DNA from: Terrimonas_A sp040509495
GTDB taxonomy: Bacteria > Bacteroidota > Bacteroidia > Chitinophagales > Chitinophagaceae
Direction: 5' to 3'
Length of the DNA stretch: 21,373 bases
Assembly (NCBI GenBank): GCA_040509495.1
Contig: JBEVKW010000009.1
Coordinates: 1-21,373, forward strand
Under the pieces are notes generated by a model. That model had not been told where the DNA came from. It saw only the letters and a program-made list of their open reading frames with translations, and made no database searches. Made by a program: the position numbers and the translations under genes. Positions 15,704 to 21,373 of this stretch are shown here, in pieces (positions within the stretch are counted from its first letter, which is position 1; each line of letters begins with the position of its first letter).

Positions 15704-16849
15704 ATGATGAAGACGAGTTTTTATATCGCATCCTGTGTCGCGTTCGCCTTATTCACGGGTTGTACTTCGCAGAAAAAGTCCCTGACTTCGATGATGGGAA
15801 CGGATCAGCAGCAGGTGCTGGCTGTGATCGATAAAGTAAATACCAACTGGCAACAGACCCATCCGGAACCTGGCCGCGCTTTCTGGGATAACGCGGCGTA
15901 TCATACAGGAAATATGGAAGCTTATTTTCTTACAAAAAATGAGACGTACAAGAAGTATTCTGAAAAATGGGCTGAACAGAATTTGTGGATGGGCGCAAAG
16001 TCAACCGACAAATCGAACTGGAAATACAGCTACGGTGAAAAAGATGAGTATGTTTTGTTTGGCGACTGGCAGATCTGTTTTCAGACCTATATAGACCTCT
16101 ATAACATCGATAAAGATGAAAAGAAGATCGCCCGCGCAAAAGAAGTAATGGAATACCAGATGAGCACACCAAAGAATGATTACTGGTGGTGGGCCGATGG
16201 CCTTTATATGGTGATGCCGGTAATGACGAAAATGTATAAGCTCAGTGGCAACAAACTTTATCTGGAAAAGCTGCATGAATACCTGGCTTATGCCAACAGT
16301 ATCATGTATGATTCAGATGAACATCTTTATTACCGCGATGCAAAATATGTTTACCCAAAACATAAATCTGCTAATGGAAAGAAGGATTTCTGGGCAAGAG
16401 GAGATGGTTGGGTGTTTGCCGGACTGGCTAAGGTGATCAAAGATCTGCCAACTGATGCTCCGTACCGCGAAGAATACATTGCAAGATTCAAAGCAATGGC
16501 GGCTGCAATAAAAAGCAGTCAACAGCCCGAAGGCTACTGGACGCGCAGCATGTTCGATCCCGCGCATGCGCCCGGTCCGGAGACAAGCGGTACATCGTTT
16601 TTTACGTATGGATTTTTATGGGGAATGAATAATGGTCTTCTTGATAAGAAAACATATTTACCCGTTGTGCAAAGATCATGGACCTACTTAATGAATACAG
16701 CGCTTCAGAGTGATGGACGGGTGGGGTATGTGCAACCAATTGGTGAACGGGCTATTCCCGGCCAGGTGGTAGATAAGAACTCTACGGCGAATTTTGGTGT
16801 CGGTGCGTTTTTGCTGGCTGCCTGTGAAATGTACAGACTGGTGGACTGA
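15704..16849 (+). CDS. GH105 (GH88/105 superfamily) unsaturated uronyl hydrolase, lipoprotein
   Basis: It removes 4,5-unsaturated uronic acids left by polysaccharide lyases. I start at ATGATG (15704) so that the lipoprotein signal MMKTSFYIASCVAFALFTGC is complete (Cys20). An upstream in-frame ATG at 15677 would overlap the previous gene and spoil the signal. Length 381 fits the alpha6/alpha6-barrel family. Motifs: YWWWADGLYMVMP with the probable catalytic Asp165, LYYRDAKY (208-215), FWARGDGWVFAGL (229-241), and ETSGTSFFTYGFLWGMNNG (293-311). The ADG and WARGDGW motifs match the unsaturated rhamnogalacturonyl/glucuronyl hydrolase group. Product specificity (unsaturated GlcA or GalA; linked to Rha or Gal) cannot be read. 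Coupling to the BNR_4 gene (14-bp gap) suggests it handles that enzyme's product. Confidence 0.88.
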   Translation: MMKTSFYIASCVAFALFTGCTSQKKSLTSMMGTDQQQVLAVIDKVNTNWQQTHPEPGRAFWDNAAYHTGNMEAYFLTKNETYKKYSEKWAEQNLWMGAKSTDKSNWKYSYGEKDEYVLFGDWQICFQTYIDLYNIDKDEKKIARAKEVMEYQMSTPKNDYWWWADGLYMVMPVMTKMYKLSGNKLYLEKLHEYLAYANSIMYDSDEHLYYRDAKYVYPKHKSANGKKDFWARGDGWVFAGLAKVIKDLPTDAPYREEYIARFKAMAAAIKSSQQPEGYWTRSMFDPAHAPGPETSGTSFFTYGFLWGMNNGLLDKKTYLPVVQRSWTYLMNTALQSDGRVGYVQPIGERAIPGQVVDKNSTANFGVGAFLLAACEMYRLVD

Positions 16850-16852
16850 TCT

Positions 16853-16969
16853 GCGTAGGGTTCCCGCAGATTTCCGCTGATCAAGGAGCAGATGCGCAGA
16901 TGAGTTTCTGACGGTAGAGGGTATCTGCGGATCTGCGCAGGCATCTGCGTTATCCGCGGGAAACTACGC
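16853..16969. repeat. Palindromic intergenic repeat R2 (about 117 bp)
   Basis: It starts 3 bp after the GH105 stop. Outer ends are GCGTAGGGTTCCCGC on the left and GCGGGAAACTACGC on the right, imperfect reverse complements. Inner arms are built of ATCTGCG / CGCAGAT words (three in the right arm). Length and end sequence match R1 but the inner word differs (ATCTGCG rather than CTTTGCG), so the two are the same design and not copies. The remaining spacer up to the GH43 gene (16970-17100) holds only a terminator-like hairpin. Confidence 0.8.
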
Positions 16970-17065
16970 CAATCGAAAATAAAACCTGTCAGGACTATAA
17001 AGAACTTGCCTTCAAAAGCAAAAGACTGTTGAGCAAAGCAGTTAATCGTAGCAACATTTAAAAGC

Positions 17066-17091
17066 AAACAGGCTGTTTCTACAGCCCGTTT
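17066..17091 (+). terminator. Intrinsic terminator-like hairpin just before the GH43 start
   Basis: AAACAGGCTGT-TTCT-ACAGCCCGTTT pairs over ten base pairs with one A/C mismatch and continues into a T-run (TTTTT, 17089-17093). This is the usual form of a Rho-independent terminator. It ends only 9 bp before the ATG of the GH43 gene, too close to fit a separate promoter. It is therefore either a leader attenuator for GH43-GH2, or a hairpin affecting translation or RNA 3' ends. Confidence 0.6.
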
Positions 17092-17100
17092 TTAATTCAA

Positions 17101-18123
17101 ATGAAAAATCTTATAATGATCAACTATTTTTTTACCCGCAGTGGTCTTCGGTGCCTTGCATTGACCGCATGCATTGGATTGTCGGCTCTGCCAGCCACCG
17201 CTCAGTCAAAAACGGTAAGTGATTTTAATCCAGGCGCAGAGTGGTTTGATACAAAAGGAGAAATCATCAACGCCCATGGCGGCGGAGTGATCTATGATAA
17301 CGGCAAGTATTACTGGTTTGGTGAGAAACGGGGCCGGCACGCTTCTGAAGGGGTGAACGTATACTCATCTACCGATCTCTATAACTGGCAGTACGAGTCA
17401 CTGGCGCTGGCGCAGGACAAGGATACCACAAGCGATATAACAGTTGGTTGCGTGATGGAACGCCCGAAGGTGATCTATAACCCTGCCACAAAGAAATACG
17501 TGATGTGGTTCCATCTTGAGTTGAAAGGGAAAGGCTACAGTGCGGCACGGGCAGGCGTTGCCGTAAGTGATAAAGTGACCGGACCATTCAGGTTCGTACG
17601 CAGCTTTCGTCCGAACGGAAATATGTCAAGAGACATGACATTGTTCGTGGATAAAGATGGATCAGCGTATCATATTTATTCCTCACGGGAAAACTATGAT
17701 CTGCGGATCGCAAAGCTGACTAACGATTTTCTTGATGTGACTGCTGAAGATAAAATGCTTTTCAGCAATCATCGCGAAGCTCCTGCTGTTTTCCAGCAAG
17801 ACGGTAAGTATTATATGATCACAAGCGGTTGCACGGGATGGGCGCCGAATAAAGCTGTATTGCACACGGCCACCTCTGTCTGGGGCCCATGGGAAGCGTC
17901 AAAAGTGAACCCAATGAGCGGTCCGGGTGCTGATACAACATTTGGCGGGCAATCAACTTATATATTACCGGTCAAAGCAAAAAGCAATGCCTATATCTTC
18001 CTGGCAGACCGGTGGAACCCGCGTAACCTGAAAGATAGTCGTCATCTCTGGCTGCCCATTCGTTTTCGTGACGGATTGCCCATCGTTGAATGGGCTGATA
18101 AATGGACGCTTGACAATTTTTAA
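17101..18123 (+). CDS. Secreted GH43 of the exo-beta-1,3-galactanase clade (subfamily 24/34-like)
   Basis: The 340-residue protein has a signal peptide (about 1-35, ending ALPATA-Q) and a single five-bladed GH43 domain. Motifs in order: NAHGGGVIYDNGKYYWFGE (57-75), ERPKVIYN (120-127), MSRDMTLFVDKDGSAY (175-190), HREAPAVF (224-231), SGCTGWAPN (242-250), QSTYILPV (284-291) and DRWNPRNLKDSRHLWLPI (303-320). These are the signatures of exo-beta-1,3-galactanases that trim the backbone of type II arabinogalactan. The Asp base of ordinary GH43 near the N-terminus is absent (AHGGG instead). Glu120, Glu226 and Gln284 align with Glu102, Glu208 and Gln263 of the Phanerochaete enzyme as I recall them, with the Glu-Glu spacing of 106 identical. 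It follows a terminator-like hairpin and precedes the GH2 gene by 47 bp. Confidence 0.87.
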   Translation: MKNLIMINYFFTRSGLRCLALTACIGLSALPATAQSKTVSDFNPGAEWFDTKGEIINAHGGGVIYDNGKYYWFGEKRGRHASEGVNVYSSTDLYNWQYESLALAQDKDTTSDITVGCVMERPKVIYNPATKKYVMWFHLELKGKGYSAARAGVAVSDKVTGPFRFVRSFRPNGNMSRDMTLFVDKDGSAYHIYSSRENYDLRIAKLTNDFLDVTAEDKMLFSNHREAPAVFQQDGKYYMITSGCTGWAPNKAVLHTATSVWGPWEASKVNPMSGPGADTTFGGQSTYILPVKAKSNAYIFLADRWNPRNLKDSRHLWLPIRFRDGLPIVEWADKWTLDNF

Positions 18124-18170
18124 ACCACACCCCATAAATCGCAGTATTACTGTATTCACAAAGAGAGTAT

Positions 18171-21100
18171 ATGATGAAACGAGTTGTATTGAAGACTTTC
18201 CAGTTAAGCTGTTTACTACTGACTGGTGTTTATGCTTTGGCGCAGAACACGAACAATGACTGGGAAAATCCGACCTTATACGAAGTAAACAAGGAAGCTC
18301 CACACGCCAGCTTTATGCTTTTCGACAACCAGCAGGACGTGATCACGGATGATTATAGCAGATCGCCTTTCCATCAGTCGCTGAATGGAACCTGGCGGTT
18401 TATTTACACCGATAAATATGCAAACCGTATCCAGGATTTTTATAAAGATGATCTAGATACTAAAAGCTGGTCGGATCTTGCCGTTCCCTCCAATTGGGAG
18501 ATCAAAGGATTCGGCGTGCCGATCTATACAAACATTACGTATCCGCATCCAAAGAATCCGCCGTTCATCGGTCCGGATAACCCGGTGGGTACCTATCGCC
18601 GCGATTTTACCGTACCCGAGTCCTGGAATGGAAAAGAAGTGATCCTTCACTTCGGCTCTATTTCCGGCTGTGCTTTTATATATGTTAATGGTCAGAAGGT
18701 TGGGATGACAAAAGCATCCAAGACCACTGCTGAATTTGATATCACGAAGTACCTGCGTAAAGGAAAGAATCTGCTGGCTGTACAGGTGTTCCGCTGGCAT
18801 GACGGAAGTTATCTCGAAGACCAGGACTTCTGGCGTTTGAGCGGCATCGAGCGTGATGTATTTCTTTATGCAACACCCAAACAAACCATCTGGGATTTTT
18901 TCCTGAAACCGGGATTGGATGCGGCTTATAAAGATGGATTGTTTGAAGCGGATGTAACGTTGAGAAACTTTAATCCAGACCCGTCTTTCAAAGGAACGGT
19001 GAGTGTATCATTGTTTGATGCAGCAGGTAAATCCGTTTTCAAACAGGAGCAAAAGATCGTCGGCTCATCAGATTCATTCCAGACAGTTACGGTAAAAGGA
19101 AAGATCAAGGCTGTACAGAAGTGGAGTGGCGAATCACCCAACCTGTACAACTGTGTCATCGTTTTGAAAGATGCAGCGGGTAATGCAACGTACACAGGCG
19201 CGAAGATCGGTTTCCGGAAAGTGGAGATCAAAAATGCACAACTGATGGTGAACGGAATGCCGCTGATCGTAAGAGGCGTTAACCGTCATGAACACGATGA
19301 TGTGCACGGCCACGTGCCGCTTCGCGAAATGATGCTGAAAGATATCCGGCTGATGAAGGAGTTGAACATTAATGCGGTAAGGCTTTCACATTATCCGAAT
19401 GATCCGCTTTGGTATAAACTCTGCGATCAATACGGACTTTACCTGGTTGACGAAGCAAATATCGAAACACACGGAATGGGTGCGGAATTCCAGGCATGGT
19501 TTGATAAAGCGAAACATCCTGCTTATATGCCGGAATGGGCCGCTGCACATATGGACCGCGAGAAGAGAATGGTGGAGCGTGATAAGAACCATCCGTCTGT
19601 AATTATCTGGTCGCTCGGAAATGAGTGCGGTAATGGTCCGGTGTTTCATGATGCGTATAAATGGATCAAAGAGCGTGATGCGTCCAGACCAGTTCAGTTT
19701 GAACAGGCGGGTGAAGACTGGAATACGGATATCGTTTGCCCGATGTATCCTGCCATCCGCAATATGAAGCGGTACGCGGCGGATAGTTCAAAGAAACGTC
19801 CTTATATCATGTGTGAATATTCACATGCGATGGGTAACAGTAATGGTAACTTCCGCGAATACTGGGATATCATTGACAGTTCACCGCATATGCAGGGCGG
19901 ATTTATCTGGGATTGGGTTGATCAGGGTATCAAAACCAAAGATGATAATGGAAAAACATTCTGGGCTTACGGTGGCGATCTCGGCGGGTTTTATTTTCAG
20001 CATGATGAGAATGGCGTAGCAGATGGCATGATCAGTTCTGACCGTACGCCTGATCCCGGCGCTTATGAAGTGAAGAAAGTGTATCAGCCCGTTGCTTTTT
20101 CTACAAAAGATCTTTTAACTGGAAAAGTTCTCGTGAAGAATTTGTTTGCGTTCACGAATCTCAGTCAATATCAGTTTCGCTGGGAGTTGATCAGTGATGG
20201 AAGAAAGGTAGCCGAATCTTTATTTACGGTGGACGTTGCTCCGGGTAAAGAAAAGGAGATCACCATCCCTGTATCAACGTTCAACGTGCCTGACGGTGCT
20301 GAGACATTTGTAAACATTTCTTTGATAACAAAATCAGAAGAGGCGATGCTGCCTGTTGGGCATGTGGTCGCGACGGTGCAATTTAAATACAAAGGAGATT
20401 TCTTTGCATCAAGACCCAAATCCGGCGGAACTTTGACCATCAAAAAATCAGCAGATAAGATCGAGTTTCAAGCTGGTGATATAAGCGGAGAGATCGATCT
20501 GAAGCAGGGGACTGTGCGGAATTATAAATCGAAGAATGGCGCGCAGCTCGACCGTTTCCCGGAACCTTATTTCTGGCGTGCGCCGAATGATAATGATTTC
20601 GGGAACAATATGCCATCCAATCTTGGGATCTGGCGTGCCGCCCACCAGGGACGGAAACTGAAGTCAGTTACTGCGGGAGAGCAAACAGAAGCAGGCATAC
20701 CTGTGAAAGTTGAATATGAATTAACGGGTATCAATGTTCCGTATACGATCGAATATCTTATCCGTAATGATGCAAGCATCCGTATTACTGCATCCATGGA
20801 TATGACAGGACGTGATCTGCCGGAGCTTCCGCGCTTTGGTATGCGCATGCGTTTACCGGGAAGGCTTGACAGTTTGCAGTATTATGGTCGTGGACCATGG
20901 GAAAATTATAGTGACAGGAAAGAGTCTGCATTTCTTGGCGTGTACGGCGACAACGTGCGCAACCAGTATTACAAAGGTTATATCCGTCCGCAGGAAAGTG
21001 GGTATAAAACGGATGTGAGATGGTTTTCGCTTACTTCGTCGCGTGGCAGTGGAATCATTGTAGAAGGTGTGCAGCCGATCTGTTTCAGTGCAACGAACTA

Positions 21101-21311
21101 CTCAACCGAAGATCTTGATCCGGGATTGACGAAGAAGCAGCAGCATCCAACGGATCTGCCGCCGTCGAATGCGGTGCATGTGAATATTGATCTGAAGCAG
21201 CGCGGGGTAGGCGGTGATGATAGCTGGGGGGCGTTGCCGCATGAGCAGTATCGTTTGCTGGATAAGAAGTATTCGTATAGTTATATCATCCGCCTGGTGG
21301 ATAGTAAATAG
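18171..21311 (+). CDS. Secreted GH2 beta-galactosidase, LacZ type
   Basis: The 1046-residue enzyme hydrolyses terminal beta-galactosides. A signal peptide (1-24, ending YALA-Q) predicts export to the periplasm; E. coli LacZ has none. Domains: GH2 sugar-binding (about 65-235, with GSYLEDQDFWRLSGI), Ig-like (238-350), TIM barrel (352-640), DUF4981-type linker (about 650-750) and Bgal_small_N (about 770-1040). Glu485 in SLGNECG is the acid/base and Glu549 in IMCEYSHAMGN the nucleophile. Glu432 and His434 in NIETHGM match LacZ metal ligands. GGDDSWGALPHEQYRL near the end is the LacZ aglycone-site region, which favours galactosidase over glucuronidase. ATG at 18171 or 18174 is equally possible. 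Galactose linkage is unknown; following a GH43 galactanase, beta-1,6-galactose side chains are one candidate. Confidence 0.92.
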   Translation: MMKRVVLKTFQLSCLLLTGVYALAQNTNNDWENPTLYEVNKEAPHASFMLFDNQQDVITDDYSRSPFHQSLNGTWRFIYTDKYANRIQDFYKDDLDTKSWSDLAVPSNWEIKGFGVPIYTNITYPHPKNPPFIGPDNPVGTYRRDFTVPESWNGKEVILHFGSISGCAFIYVNGQKVGMTKASKTTAEFDITKYLRKGKNLLAVQVFRWHDGSYLEDQDFWRLSGIERDVFLYATPKQTIWDFFLKPGLDAAYKDGLFEADVTLRNFNPDPSFKGTVSVSLFDAAGKSVFKQEQKIVGSSDSFQTVTVKGKIKAVQKWSGESPNLYNCVIVLKDAAGNATYTGAKIGFRKVEIKNAQLMVNGMPLIVRGVNRHEHDDVHGHVPLREMMLKDIRLMKELNINAVRLSHYPNDPLWYKLCDQYGLYLVDEANIETHGMGAEFQAWFDKAKHPAYMPEWAAAHMDREKRMVERDKNHPSVIIWSLGNECGNGPVFHDAYKWIKERDASRPVQFEQAGEDWNTDIVCPMYPAIRNMKRYAADSSKKRPYIMCEYSHAMGNSNGNFREYWDIIDSSPHMQGGFIWDWVDQGIKTKDDNGKTFWAYGGDLGGFYFQHDENGVADGMISSDRTPDPGAYEVKKVYQPVAFSTKDLLTGKVLVKNLFAFTNLSQYQFRWELISDGRKVAESLFTVDVAPGKEKEITIPVSTFNVPDGAETFVNISLITKSEEAMLPVGHVVATVQFKYKGDFFASRPKSGGTLTIKKSADKIEFQAGDISGEIDLKQGTVRNYKSKNGAQLDRFPEPYFWRAPNDNDFGNNMPSNLGIWRAAHQGRKLKSVTAGEQTEAGIPVKVEYELTGINVPYTIEYLIRNDASIRITASMDMTGRDLPELPRFGMRMRLPGRLDSLQYYGRGPWENYSDRKESAFLGVYGDNVRNQYYKGYIRPQESGYKTDVRWFSLTSSRGSGIIVEGVQPICFSATNYSTEDLDPGLTKKQQHPTDLPPSNAVHVNIDLKQRGVGGDDSWGALPHEQYRLLDKKYSYSYIIRLVDSK

Positions 21312-21327
21312 CCTGGATGATCGCCTG

Positions 21328-21373
21328 GCGTATGGAACGCGGCGAGCGCAACGGACCGCAGCGAACGCGGAGA
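21328..21373. repeat. Left arm of palindromic repeat R3, cut by window edge
   Basis: Starting 17 bp after the GH2 stop, GCGTATGGAACGCGG is followed by GCGAGCGC, CGGACCGC and GCGAACGCGG words up to the end of the window. TGGCGTATG at 21326-21334 is identical to the start of R1 (14212-14220, TTGGCGTATG). The right arm is expected just beyond the edge. Confidence 0.55.

Noticed and set aside
14214..16969. CRISPR-like interpretation of the repeated words in R1 and R2
   Set aside because: The words are 7 bp with no constant spacers, form mirror arms of palindromes, and no cas gene is present.
16705..17067. 120-codon minus-strand frame spanning the end of the GH105 gene and repeat R2
   Set aside because: Half is antisense to GH105 and half is palindromic repeat; no domain.
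17112..17117. TATAAT sequence inside the start of the GH43 gene
   Set aside because: It has no -35 partner of quality and would start transcription inside the signal-peptide codons with no suitable start codon after it.
18142..18152. CAGTA-T-TACTG palindrome before the GH2 gene
   Set aside because: An 11-bp palindrome in a short spacer is expected by chance and has no partner site nearby.

Overview
The window comes from a member of the Bacteroidota, most likely a soil or freshwater Chitinophagaceae-type genome. Supporting signs are two tandem SusC/SusD pairs, Bacteroidota-type lipoprotein signals, AT-rich leaders with few Shine-Dalgarno sites, and an Rsb stressosome module ending in a histidine kinase. 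The family placement is inference; there is no rRNA or marker gene here.

Region 1 (1-3945, minus strand) is a tightly packed, translationally coupled five-gene stressosome operon. In transcription order it holds an RsbRD-type RsbR scaffold, an RsbS STAS protein, an RsbT switch kinase, a fusion of an RsbT-like ATPase with an RsbX/SpoIIE-type phosphatase, and a fusion of an RsbT-like ATPase with a histidine kinase core. The last gene is cut by the left edge. Three consecutive genes therefore carry RsbT-like ATPase modules. Output appears to go to a two-component pathway, because no sigma-B, RsbU, RsbV or RsbW is visible.

Region 2 (3946-4350) is a 405-bp divergent intergenic region. It holds palindromes on the rsb side, three pyrimidine/C5 boxes in the middle, and a TTGACA-N17-TATACT promoter-like element on the PUL side with a CTGGC/GCCAG inverted repeat in its spacer.

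Region 3 (4351-21311, plus strand) is a polysaccharide utilization locus: susC1-susD1-susC2-susD2, then a secreted BNR_4 beta-propeller protein, a GH105 lipoprotein, a secreted GH43 of the exo-beta-1,3-galactanase clade, and a secreted LacZ-type GH2 beta-galactosidase. A working model is as follows. The BNR_4 protein removes a cap or cuts at a uronic acid by beta-elimination. GH105 then removes the resulting unsaturated uronic acid, GH43 trims a beta-1,3-galactan backbone, and GH2 removes remaining beta-galactosides. This fits rhamnose/glucuronate-capped type II arabinogalactan (arabinogalactan protein or gum). Ulvan or pectin side chains are less favoured alternatives. The activities follow from family motifs; the substrate is inference.

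Three imperfect palindromes of similar design (about 120 bp each, the last cut by the right edge), with shared GCGTA-type ends and different inner word repeats, split the PUL into blocks: [susCDCD] R1 [BNR_4-GH105] R2 [GH43-GH2] R3. A terminator-like hairpin lies 9 bp before the GH43 start. No PUL regulator (HTCS, ECF sigma/anti-sigma, AraC), sulfatase, tRNA, rRNA, IS element or CRISPR array is visible.
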